A stretch of 64,000 nucleotides of DNA from CAYVIB01 sp964451365 (lineage in GTDB: Bacteria > Pseudomonadota > Gammaproteobacteria > Pseudomonadales > Cellvibrionaceae), in the NCBI GenBank assembly GCA_964451365.1, contig CAYVIB010000002.1:124001-188000 (forward strand). Reading direction: 5' to 3'. Made by a program: the position numbers and the translations under genes. Below the pieces are notes generated by a model, which searched no databases, had not been told where the DNA came from, and saw only the letters and a list, made by a program, of their open reading frames with translations. Below are positions 42,087-51,874 of this stretch, in pieces. Within the stretch, counting starts at the first letter, position 1. Each line of letters begins with the position of its first letter.

Positions 42087-44966
42087 TTAACGCCGAATAC
42101 TTTCCGGTGGCCCCAAATAACTTTCCCTCAGCCCGCCCGTATCAACAATCCATTTCTGGACAGTAACAGCCGGATCAATCGCCCATACTTTTAAAGTGTG
42201 GTAACCGGCCTTATCCAGCGTATGTTTGCTTTGCGCGGTACGCACACCATTGCGAACGGACTCCTGCCACACAGAGTGATTGTTGCCTTCCAGAACATCG
42301 ACAATGACCGGTTCCTGGTCATCAAAGGCGACCGCGTAACGCAGCCCACGCTCCGGGTTGATCGGCCAGGTTGGTGCGAAAAACCCGTGAACAGTCACCT
42401 CACCCGGCTCAAACAGATACATTTCATATTCCAGGCCCGGTCCCCGCTTCGGGTTTTCAAAAGAGTGATCCGTCACAGGAAAGACAGACAGGGAAGACAG
42501 CGTGCGCCCGTGTTGCTCGATCACTTCCCACTGATAATTTCCGCTCTTGCTGGACCTGGAAAAATGCTCGGCTTCAATCGCGACATAACCATCCGTTTCA
42601 ACAAAACCATCCAGCCTTCTTAAACCCGGCAAACCTTTTGGCTTTTCCGCCTCAACACCAATTCGCGCCGCGCCCCAGCTTGCGCCGCGAATACTTATTG
42701 AACCCTGGGCTTTTCCTTCCGGAACCTTCTTCCAATCCACGCTCACCAGAACGCGCAGTTCATCTTCAACCGTTCCCTTCTCCCGGCTGACCTGAATCCA
42801 GGGATCGCTGGTAGTAATATTGAATTCGTAAGGCTGCGTGCCGCGATTAAACAAGTCGAGAAAACGCTCCTCCTGTCCGTGGGGAGTAAACGCCGGTAAT
42901 TGATAGCTCGCGCCTTCCTGCGGGAATGCTTTTACCATGCCTTCCACGGCTATACCCATATCCGACGGCTCAATGCGCATTACTTCGGTCACTTTCGGCA
43001 CTATGTTCGCCGGTGGGTTGTTCCAGAACATATAACCGATGCGCGGTTGCGACATCATGTGATTCCACTTTCCATCAGCCAGTTCAGTGTGATACTGCTT
43101 TTCCAGTGCCGCGTCCTGCGCAAACAACGCTTTAGTCTGCTCCAGATACTTGTTTGCCAGCGGCCGCCCCTGCGCTGCATACAACTGGTTTTTGCCCGCG
43201 GCGATATGCATTTTTGTTACCGTGGCGCTGGCTTTTACCGGATAGTAAACCAATTGATAAAAAGCATCTTTTTTCTCCCGCGGAATTTTGGCGTACAACT
43301 GCTCCGCGCGGCTGACCATGTCATCCAATTCCGCTTCGATTCGTTCCGCTTCGCGGTAGTTCAACAGGCTGTAAGTGCCGCCTTCCTGCAGCTCCGGTTT
43401 TCGTCGGCCATTGTGCCGGGTGTAGCCGGTCATTAACGCTTCAACCTCCTGAGCGAATTCCTTGCCGAACTCGCGCTCTGCCCAAAGTAAACCGAATTCA
43501 CGAATGCGCTCTTTCGGCCAATGTTCCGGATTCCAGGCCATTTCCAGGAAGTATTCAATAGGATATTCCATCGGTTTTAAATCGCCAACATTCACCACCC
43601 AAATACGATTGGCATCGTACTTATAAGCAATATTCATCTGCTCCCAGATTTTTGCCAGCGGAACGGTATTGATCCAGCGATAGGAGCGAGGTCCGCCCAC
43701 ATAGTCGAAATGGTAATACACGCCCGCCCCGCCACTGCGTTTACGTTCTTCCGGTGTCGGCAGGCGACGAATGTTGCCCCAGTTATCATCGCACCACAGC
43801 AGGATCACATCCTCGGGTACGCGCATGCCTTTTTCATAATATTCCTGCACTTCCTTATAAAGAGCCCACACTTGTGGGATTTCGGTCAGCGCCTTGTCTT
43901 CATAGACATCCGCGATGATTTCCCGCTGGTCCTTGACGATTTTTTCCAACAGGGAAACGTTGGCCTCTTCCGACATGGCCACATCACCATCGCCGCGCAT
44001 GGCCAGGGTAATAATATTTTCATACGGCTTGTTGCGCTCAATGCCGCCGCGCCAGAATTCGCGCAGCATTTTTTCGTTGGTGGCGTAGTTCCATTCGCCC
44101 ATGCCGTGCCACTCCTTGTGGGCGCGCATCATCGGTTCGTGATGCGATGTGCTCATCACGATGCCGTATTCATTTGCCAGTTTGGGATTCAGGGGATCGT
44201 CGACGCTAAACGCGTTGTTCCACATGGCCGGCCACAGGAAATTGGCTTTTAGCCGCAGCAACAGCTCAAACACATTGACATAAAATTCGCTGTTGTAATT
44301 GCCGTAATTTTCCACCACCCAGCCGGTCAGGGCCGGCGCTTCGTCGTTCAAAAATATTCCCCGGTATTGCACCTTGGGCTGCTCCTGCACGAGCGTGTCC
44401 GCTTTAACATAGAGAGCATCATTTTTTTGCACAGGCACGTCCGCCCACCAGTACCACGGCGACACACCTATCTGCTGCGACAAATCATACACACCGAAAA
44501 TGGCCCCGCGCATGTCACTGCCGGCAATGACCAAAGCCTTATCCACACCCTCCGTTGGGTTATCAACCAGTTGAATCCGGAAGGCCTCCCACTGCCCTTT
44601 TATACCGGAAATATCCAGCTTTCCCTGTGCAACCAGGCTGTCCACCAGCGTGCTGTTGCCGAGCGAACCAACAATAATCGCCCGCTCGCCCAGCCCGTCC
44701 GCGGTATTAACAATCTCCGGCACCACGCCGGTGACCTTGTCAAAGTCCGATTGCAGATCTCCCACGGCGCGAACCAGTCCTTTGTGATCGTTGGCATCTA
44801 CATAAAGTGTCGCCAGTTCACCCTTCATCGCAAGCGCCAACCCTTTGCGATCCGGCTTAGTAACGATGTACGTGTCGTCGCCCAGGGAAAAAGCATTTGT
44901 TACACACAGCAAAGTCGTGACCAGACAAGCTGTCCGCGGCAGAATTCGGGAAAGATTTTTAAGCAT
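42087..44966 (-). CDS. GH115 xylan alpha-1,2-glucuronidase, exported
   Basis: Exported glycoside hydrolase of 959 residues, predicted to remove (4-O-methyl-)D-glucuronic acid side chains from xylan, including internal positions. A signal peptide (about 1-30) is followed by an N-terminal GH20-like substrate domain (about 40-170), then the catalytic barrel opening with VQYRGIFLNDEAPALTGWVVENYGNYNSEFY. This region and LWCDDNWGNIRRLPTPEERKRSGGAGVYYHFDYVGGPRSYRW are hallmark GH115 stretches. A helical domain and a C-terminal beta-sandwich (about 800-950) complete it. No TonB receptor, xylanase or regulator lies beside it in the window. Confidence 0.93.
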   Translation of the reverse strand: MLKNLSRILPRTACLVTTLLCVTNAFSLGDDTYIVTKPDRKGLALAMKGELATLYVDANDHKGLVRAVGDLQSDFDKVTGVVPEIVNTADGLGERAIIVGSLGNSTLVDSLVAQGKLDISGIKGQWEAFRIQLVDNPTEGVDKALVIAGSDMRGAIFGVYDLSQQIGVSPWYWWADVPVQKNDALYVKADTLVQEQPKVQYRGIFLNDEAPALTGWVVENYGNYNSEFYVNVFELLLRLKANFLWPAMWNNAFSVDDPLNPKLANEYGIVMSTSHHEPMMRAHKEWHGMGEWNYATNEKMLREFWRGGIERNKPYENIITLAMRGDGDVAMSEEANVSLLEKIVKDQREIIADVYEDKALTEIPQVWALYKEVQEYYEKGMRVPEDVILLWCDDNWGNIRRLPTPEERKRSGGAGVYYHFDYVGGPRSYRWINTVPLAKIWEQMNIAYKYDANRIWVVNVGDLKPMEYPIEYFLEMAWNPEHWPKERIREFGLLWAEREFGKEFAQEVEALMTGYTRHNGRRKPELQEGGTYSLLNYREAERIEAELDDMVSRAEQLYAKIPREKKDAFYQLVYYPVKASATVTKMHIAAGKNQLYAAQGRPLANKYLEQTKALFAQDAALEKQYHTELADGKWNHMMSQPRIGYMFWNNPPANIVPKVTEVMRIEPSDMGIAVEGMVKAFPQEGASYQLPAFTPHGQEERFLDLFNRGTQPYEFNITTSDPWIQVSREKGTVEDELRVLVSVDWKKVPEGKAQGSISIRGASWGAARIGVEAEKPKGLPGLRRLDGFVETDGYVAIEAEHFSRSSKSGNYQWEVIEQHGRTLSSLSVFPVTDHSFENPKRGPGLEYEMYLFEPGEVTVHGFFAPTWPINPERGLRYAVAFDDQEPVIVDVLEGNNHSVWQESVRNGVRTAQSKHTLDKAGYHTLKVWAIDPAVTVQKWIVDTGGLRESYLGPPESIRR

Positions 44967-45566
44967 ATGTAAAAGACCTGATGTTATTCAAATAATGCAC
45001 TCGGCGGTGTTTCGGCGCTACAGATAATAATAGCTTGAACATAAAATTAATGTCTCGAAAACCAAAAGGGGCTTCCAGTCGCAGGATGGCCTCCTAAAAC
45101 ATATTAGACGATTATTGTCAAGCACCGGACGACGGACCTGTCATTTGAATCCACAAGCTAATTAAAGCTTATTGGAGCGAAACATCAAACCGCTAATTTC
45201 TTTTTTTTTCGTCGGGCAACGGTTAAGATATATCGCAGCTCTGGGGCTACAAATATAAAACTATCGATCAAAGTTCGCCTTCAAGACAATTAATATAAAG
45301 TTCATACACTGGTGGCATCGTCCGGATAGCGAAATATTAATAACATCAATGGGCTCCGCCGGATAGTCGAGTCATATCTATCCAACACAGCTTAAGCGAA
45401 CAGGAGTATCCATGGAGGGCTTGCACTATGTGTGCAGGCATTGGTTCAACTCTACCCAGGAAGGTTTAGGATTACAGTGATTTCCTTATTAACAACCCCG
45501 CTACAGGCCCGTCTCTTCATCGGCCTCTCCATCTTTTCAATTCAATACGGAAATGGTAACGACACT
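44967..45566. other. Divergent region GH115 / LRR gene (600 bp)
   Basis: AT-rich, non-coding except for a 22-codon open frame at 45412-45480 with a good ribosome-binding site. A direct repeat CCGGATAG occurs near 45322 and 45359. It must contain the promoters of the GH115 and LRR genes; I cannot identify them securely. Confidence 0.5.
45412..45480 (+). CDS. Possible 22-residue leader peptide upstream of LRR gene
   Basis: ATG at 45412 with an AGGAG site 6 bases upstream opens a frame of 22 codons ending TGA at 45478-45480, 86 bases before the LRR start. It contains a Cys, two His and one Trp. It may be a leader peptide or chance; the good ribosome-binding site is the only support. Confidence 0.3.
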   Translation: MEGLHYVCRHWFNSTQEGLGLQ

Positions 45567-48500
45567 ATGAAAAAGTGCATATTTACGCTGGTTTCTTTGG
45601 TTTTTGGGATATCCACAGGATTGGCGGCACAAGCCGCGCCAATTCCCATATTTGCCGATCCCAATCTTCAGGATTGTATAGATGAGCATGTAGAGAAGAA
45701 CAACTGGCAAACCGCCGAAGATATTGGGTACCTGATCTGTGAAAACCGGGGCATCAATGATATTGGTGGAATTGACCAGCTTCCGAATCTTGCCCAGCTA
45801 AACCTGGCGGGGAACAACATTGCACTTACAGCACCTCTGGAAACAGCTACACAGTTGATCTCCCTCAATCTGTCGGGCAACAGTGATATTGATATCGACC
45901 AGCTATCCATTTTACTTGCCAATAACCCGAACCTCACCTCTCTGGGATTGGGGGATATCGTCATTGGGGATCTTTACGCCCTTCCATTGTTTAACGTAAA
46001 TACAGGGCAGCCCCTTAATTTGACCCGACTGGACATCAGCAACACTGGTATTACCGATATTAATCGCCTGAACGAGTTTCCGAATCTACAGTTTCTTGAT
46101 ATCAGCGACAACGACCTGGATAACCTGTTTGCACTGCAAAACATGATGTCGCTGGAAGAGCTGAATCTGGAAGATGTAAAAATCAACACTCTGGACGATA
46201 TCGCCAACCTTACCCAATTGATCCGCCTGAATCTGGCCGGCAATAAAGCGCTGGACTTCATGGCAATATTGCCGGTCCTGCATAACAATGCGGAACTACA
46301 GGCGCTGGACCTCAGCGGCATTAACATTCCTGATTCAAACCACCTTCTGCTCACCGACCCTGGTACCGGACAACCGTATCAGTTAACCGAATTACACCTT
46401 GCAAACACAAGCATCAACGATATCGGTATTCTTACTTATTATCCCAGCCTGCAGGTGTTGGATATCAGCGATAACGATATCAGCAGTATTACTGCGTTAG
46501 CCTCCCTGGTTTCTTTGACGGAACTGGATATCAGCCGCAACCAGGTTAGCGATATATCCCCGCTTCTTAACATGACGACCCTCACTACACTGCGTGTATC
46601 GGGCAACAGTAATATTAATCTCAACGATCTTTTCACGGTTATTGATGTCAATCAAAACCTGACCCGTCTGGGCCTCGGTGGTGTTTCCATCGGAGATCTG
46701 TACCAGCTTCCCTCCATGTTTAATTTTCCCACTGGAGCGCCCTACCCGCTTGTCGAGTTGGATATCAGCAACACAGGCATCAGTGATATATACCGCCTAC
46801 AGGAATTCCCAACCCTGCAACACCTGGATATCAGCGATAACCATATCAGCGACTTATCGCCTCTCTCCCAGCTGTTGGATTTGCGGAGCCTGGACGCCAG
46901 CAACANNNNNNNNNNNNNNNNNNNNNNNNNNNNNNNNNNNNNNNNNNNNNNNNNNNNNNNNNNNNNNNNNNNNNNNNNNNNNNNNNNNNNNNNNNNNNNN
47001 NNNNNACTTTATGTCGCTATTGCCGATTCTCCTGAATAACCCCAAGTTGCAGGCACTGGACCTAACTGGCATTGCGATTCCCAACTCAAGCGATCTCGCA
47101 CTGTGGAACCCGCACACCGGGCAACCGTATTCGCTGACGGAGCTGCGCTTTGCGGGCACCGGTATTAGCGATATTAATTTTCTTTCTTTATATCCGCAGC
47201 TGCAGGTACTGGATATCAGCCGTAACAACATAAGCGACATAACTGTTCTGGACCAGTTGCACAATCTGACACAACTGGATATCAGTCATAATGATATTCG
47301 GGATGTGACATCACTTCTTAATCATATGTCCCTCACAACACTGCGAGTTTCGGGCAACAGCAACATCAACCTCAACGATCTTTATGTGATTATTGGTCTA
47401 AATCGGGAGTTGACCCATCTCAGTCTTGGCGATATCGCCATCGGAGATTTGAACCAACTCACCCTGCACGATTATCACACTGGGCCTTACCCATTAATCG
47501 AGCTGGATATCAGCAACACAGGCATCAGCGATATATACCGCCTACAGGAATTCCCAACACTGCAACACCTGGATATCAGCGATAACCATATCAGTGACTT
47601 ATCGCCTCTCTCCCAGCTGTTGGATTTGCGGAGCCTGGACGCCAGCAACAATCAGATTTTCGATGTGACGCCCCTTAACAATCTCACCCGACTAACCTCA
47701 CTCAAGCTGTCGGGCAACAGCGGAATCCATAGCAATCAGTTGCATTTTATTCTTTCCAATAACACGAAAATAACGGAACTCGGACTGGGTGATATTGCTA
47801 TTGATTCTCTGTATTCGCTGCCGCTGTACAATTACCATACCGGACGGTCATTCGACCTGACCTACCTGGATATCAGCAACACTGGCATTACCGATATTTA
47901 CGACTTGGGTCAATTCCCCGGCCTGCGCTATCTGGATATCAGCGACAACGAACTGCAATATTTGGATTCATTGCAATACTTGATACAGCTCGAAGAATTG
48001 CACTTGGAAAAGATCCAAATCACCGACATTAGTTTGCTTAATGGCCAAACCAAACTCCGGTGCCTTAACCTGGCCGGTAACAGCAATATCGATTTTATGT
48101 CGCTACTGCCGATTCTCCAGAACAACCCGAATTTACAGGCGCTGGATTTAAGCGGTATTGCCGTTCCCAACCCGGACGATCTGGCACTGTGGAATCCGTA
48201 TATCGGGCAGCCATATCCATTGACTGAGTTGCGTCTTGCCAGTACAGGCATCAGCGATATTAACTTTCTTTATTTTTATCCGCTGCTGGAGATACTGGAT
48301 ATCAGCAACAACGATGTCAGCAATATCGCCTACCTCAACGAGCTGCACAATCTAAAGGAACTCGATATCAGCCATAACCACATTGAGGATGTGACGCCGC
48401 TTCTTAACCTTACTTCCCTCACAACGCTGCGCGTATCAGGCAACGGCAACATCAACTTCAATGACCTTTCCATACTCATTGATAACAACCAGAATTTGAC

Positions 48501-50379
48501 TCGCCTAGGCCTTGGCGGCATTCCCATAGGGGACCTCTTTCAACTTCCCCCTATGTTCAGCTTCGAGACAGGGCAGCCTTATCCATTGATCGAGTTGGAT
48601 ATCAGCAACACAGGCATCAGCGACCTGTTCCGTCTGCAGGAATTTCCCACCCTGCAACACCTTGATATAAGTGATAACCATGTCAGTGATCTGTCACCGC
48701 TATCACAGCTGTTGAATTTACGGAGTCTGGATGCCAGCAACAATCAAATCACCGATGTCACCGCGCTTAACAATCTCACCCGATTAGCTTCGCTTAAACT
48801 GTCGAATAATAGCGGTATTAGTATCAACCAGTTGTACAGCGTTCTTTCCTACAACCCTGGGCTGAAGGAACTGGGATTGGGAGATATTCCCATCGACTCT
48901 CTGTATTCGCTACCGCTGTACAATTACCTTACCGGACGATCATTCGACCTGACGTATCTGGACGTCAGCAACACCGGCATCAGCAATATCGATCGCGTTA
49001 CTGAATTCCAGAACCTGAAATACCTGGACGCAAGCCAGAACAACCTGAGTCACGTCATTGGACTTCATGAGTTGGTTAAACTTGAACAACTCATTCTTAA
49101 CGATAGCCAAATTGACAACGTTGATTTTCTTGCCGGCTTATCTGAACTAACCAATTTGCAGCTGGGCGGCAACAACGGCCTGAGTTTCTCCGCTTTGCTA
49201 CCGATCCTGCAGAATAACCAGCATTTAAATATATTGAACTTATCCGACATCGATATAGGGAACGCAGATTTACTGGTTTTCCATAATCCGGAAAGCGGAT
49301 TACCATACAGACTGAGAGAACTTTATCTGGCAAATACAGGTATTAATAATGCTTCGTTCACGAGCCTCTACCAGGAGCTTCACACACTGGATATTAGTGG
49401 AAACCCCACTATCGATGCTTCCTCTATATCCTTCTCCAGCTCATTAACAACGCTGATGGCCAGCAGTAGCAATATCGAGGATTTGAGCTTTTTATCCAAT
49501 TTACCGGCGGCGCTGTCACTCGATCTAAGCAACAACAAAATTCAGGATATTCACCCACTGTTGCCATTGACTCAGCTTATGAGCATCAATCTGCTGGGCA
49601 ACAACCTGATTACCTGCATGGACCTGGATTTACTACAATCCCAATTTCCTCCGGAAACAGTGATTCGTCCAACAGAATGCATTAACGGCGCATTTCCGGA
49701 GCTGGCTCTTTTATCTCCGGTACAAGGCACGACGGTTACCAATATAGATTCGATAACCCTGGAAGCCACGGCCAGTGATGCGGAAGACGGAGACATTAGC
49801 CCGGATATTACCTGGCACTCAGATCTCGACGGTGAAATTGCCATTGGAAGCGGGCAAAGCATCACGTTAAGTGTCGGAATCCACACATTGACGGCAACAA
49901 TAACCGACAGCAACGGAAACAGCACAAGCGCCACTGTCGATATCGTTGTTGAGCAACCGCAGTACTGCGAATCTTATGGGATCTCCTCGGCTGGCGAATG
50001 GATAGAGAAAATAAGTCTTGGGGATACTACCAGGGTTTCCGGGAATAATGACGGTTACGCTAATTTTACTTCAGATGAACCTATCCCTATTGCACGTGGA
50101 GAGAACCTCATTACAGTGTTTCCGGCGGGCCACGGTCCTACAGATCGCGAAAGCTGGAAGATCTGGATTGATTTTAACAAAGACGGTGTTTTTAGCCCCG
50201 AAGAGCAGATCTTTTTCGGCAGAAAGCCAACGAGTTTTTCAAAGAAAATCTCGATACCGACGGATGTAAATCCAGGGCTGGCTGTTATGCGGGTTTCGTT
50301 GAAATACCGTTTGTATCCGTCACCTTGTGAAGAAATTCACCGGGGCGAGGTCGAAGATTATCGCGTTGCAATCCAGTAA
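45567..50379 (+). CDS. Giant exported LRR protein with Ig-like and GEVED domains (interrupted by assembly gap)
   Basis: One gene interrupted by 100 N at 46906-47005. Frame 0 before the gap continues in frame 1 after it, so the N-run length is wrong by 2 modulo 3. I place the start at MKKCIFTLVSL (45567), which begins a signal peptide ending near AAQA. Then come about 60 leucine-rich repeats of the SDS22-like type (LxxLDISxNxIxDIxxL), arranged in ~121-residue modules whose starts lie 360-366 bp apart. Module starts visible: 46029, 46392, 46758, 47143, 47503, 47866, 48229, 48595, 48958, 49321. After the repeats come an Ig/PKD-like domain (SDAEDGDISPDITWHS, about 49690-49950) and a C-terminal GEVED domain (YCESYG ... 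WIDFNKDGVF ... RGEVEDYRV). No LPXTG or membrane anchor. Probably a secreted adhesin or carbohydrate-binding protein; this is inference. Confidence 0.85.
46906..47005. other. Assembly gap (100 N)
   Basis: Exactly 100 unknown bases inside the LRR gene, the conventional placeholder for a gap of unknown size. It falls at the end of a 151-bp segment that recurs almost identically at 47500-47650, so it is probably an unresolved repeat. Module spacing predicts about 441 real bases here. Confidence 0.97.
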
Positions 50380-50403
50380 CCACCAGAGGGGTTAATCATA
50401 ACG

Positions 50404-50430
50404 AAAAGCGGCACAGGGCGTGCCGCTTTT
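50404..50430. terminator. Terminator after LRR gene
   Basis: AAAAGCGGCAC (50404-50414), loop AGGGC, GTGCCGCTTTT (50420-50430): an 11-bp GC-rich stem ending in four T residues. Located 24 bases after the LRR stop and 46 bases before the convergent gene's stop; the A/T flanks make it usable in both directions. Confidence 0.75.
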
Positions 50431-50476
50431 ATTGAATTGAATCTTTACTGACAGGGCATCTGTATCCATTCAGGAT

Positions 50477-50932
50477 TTATTTTGGCGCAATGGTTTTAAG
50501 AATACTCAAGTCCTCCCTGGCCCCTTCAAGTTTTATACTTCTGGAGCATATGCTGGCCGAGTAATAGCCCTTCCTGTCGGGCCCATAAAGATAAAGCAGG
50601 TAGGCCCGCCCTTCCTCAAATTGCATATCGCACAAGCCGGCACCCTTTACCGTCTTGGTGGAAAAACTTTCACCGTGAACGCCCTTCCATGAGTCCACCG
50701 TCACAAAATGGGTTATTTCGCCTTCCAGCCCTTCATCCCCCGCATCCATCCAGGCTTTTTGGATCTTCTCTTTTTCGATCGAAGCAACCTGCGCGACCAC
50801 GACGGAGCTTGCGCCTTTATATGCCTGCGTGACGGCAAGTTTCGTATCGTCCATGGGTTCAGCGCAGGAACATGCGAACACCTTCCCCGAAACCAAAAAG
50901 AACAGCACAACGATAGCTGACAGATGATTCAT
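50477..50932 (-). CDS. Small exported protein with TIMP/netrin-like cysteine pattern
   Basis: Exported protein of 151 residues. After a 20-residue signal peptide the mature chain begins CSCAEP (Cys21, Cys23), like the CxC N-terminus of tissue inhibitors of metalloproteinases. The rest is consistent with a netrin-like OB fold: VVVAQVASIEK, VTVDSWKGVHGESFSTKTV, GAGLCDMQFEEGRAYLLYLYG, ICSRS. Four or five cysteines are available for disulfides. Bacterial proteins of this look are common and mostly uncharacterised. Protease inhibition is not implied by the sequence alone. Confidence 0.7.
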   Translation of the reverse strand: MNHLSAIVVLFFLVSGKVFACSCAEPMDDTKLAVTQAYKGASSVVVAQVASIEKEKIQKAWMDAGDEGLEGEITHFVTVDSWKGVHGESFSTKTVKGAGLCDMQFEEGRAYLLYLYGPDRKGYYSASICSRSIKLEGAREDLSILKTIAPK

Positions 50933-50953
50933 GGATTCTCCGATAAAATATTA

Positions 50954-51874
50954 TTACTGTTGTTCCAAACGCTCCGGCGCGGATGGTTTGTCTTTATTTA
51001 TTTTCAATTGATACTCCTCAAGCTGTACGACCTTCCTTGATGCCTCGCTTAACAACGGATTATCCAACTGAATTACTGTTCGCGCCGCCAGATTGCCGCG
51101 AGAAAAAAAATCTTCGGCAATCCGATGATGCTCAAATACTTTATCAAACCGACCGTTATCAATAGCGCGGCGCAACCCCAGGGTGAGTCGTTGCGCCAGT
51201 TGCGGATTTTTTCGGCTGACAAAAAAATACATTGGCGCAGGATAATGGATCATCAGGCTCTGCTCCACTTCCAGGCCCGGATGGGCCAGCGCTTCGTCCC
51301 AGATTTCCTGTGCGGAGCGAGGAAAGAAATCGAAGCGGCCGGCAATCAACATTGCATGTAGCCGGTCGGCCGGCGCGGTGACTACATTGAAACCGTTATC
51401 CAGCAGTATTCGCGTATCCGGCCAATCGATACTTTGGCCGCAGCGGACTTTTTTAAGCTGTTCGAGTGTTTTTATTTTTAAAAACCTGTCCTGCTCCCCT
51501 TTCGCGATCAGAAATAGACGATATCCCATCAGCCCCTTTAGCAAGGGAACACGAATGGGGAAAAGCGCTTCCTCCCGCTCAATGGACGTCATTGTCCATA
51601 TTACGTCAAACAGGTTTCCATGCCGTAACGCTACAACCGCCCTGCCCTGGGGATAATTTGTATAGACCGCCTGCAAGTTAAAATCACCGAACTCCCGCCG
51701 GGTCTCATCCAGGGCCAGCCGCAGCAGGGCCGAGTAATAGGCTTCGTAGGAGCTGGATCCCTCGGCGGCACCGTGATATCTGACAAGCGATTCTCCGTAA
51801 CATACAGTCACGGGCACAATACTCAGCAACAACACCGAGATCCATTGACTTGAACGGGTACCTGTTCCTGACAA
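50954..51874 (-). CDS. Orphan periplasmic solute-binding protein (SBP_bac_3-like)
   Basis: Periplasmic binding protein-like, 306 residues from a TTG at 51874. The frame is open to 52255 but the extra 127 codons are arginine/proline-rich and unlike protein. The TTG start has AGGAA 8 bases upstream, directly precedes a signal peptide (WISVLLLSIVPVTVCYG), and lies 34 bases past a TATAAT element (51909-51914). The body shows a type II binding-protein layout: LLRLALDETRREFG, YPQGRAVVALRHGNLFDVIW, LLKGLMGYRLFLIAKG, LEQLKKVRCGQSIDWPDTRIL, YFFVSRKNPQLAQRL. No permease or ATPase gene is adjacent. It is divergent from a histidine kinase, so a sensory role is possible. Confidence 0.75.
   Translation of the reverse strand: MSGTGTRSSQWISVLLLSIVPVTVCYGESLVRYHGAAEGSSSYEAYYSALLRLALDETRREFGDFNLQAVYTNYPQGRAVVALRHGNLFDVIWTMTSIEREEALFPIRVPLLKGLMGYRLFLIAKGEQDRFLKIKTLEQLKKVRCGQSIDWPDTRILLDNGFNVVTAPADRLHAMLIAGRFDFFPRSAQEIWDEALAHPGLEVEQSLMIHYPAPMYFFVSRKNPQLAQRLTLGLRRAIDNGRFDKVFEHHRIAEDFFSRGNLAARTVIQLDNPLLSEASRKVVQLEEYQLKINKDKPSAPERLEQQ

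Noticed and set aside
46678..46905. Alternative reading frame running into the N gap from the left
   Set aside because: This frame is out of phase with the LRR consensus before the gap and becomes the real frame only after it, because of the arbitrary 100-N length.
45567..50379. Regularly spaced repeats that could suggest a CRISPR or satellite array
   Set aside because: The period is coding (multiples of 3 bp, LRR consensus preserved) and repeat units diverge at synonymous sites; there are no short identical direct repeats with unique spacers.
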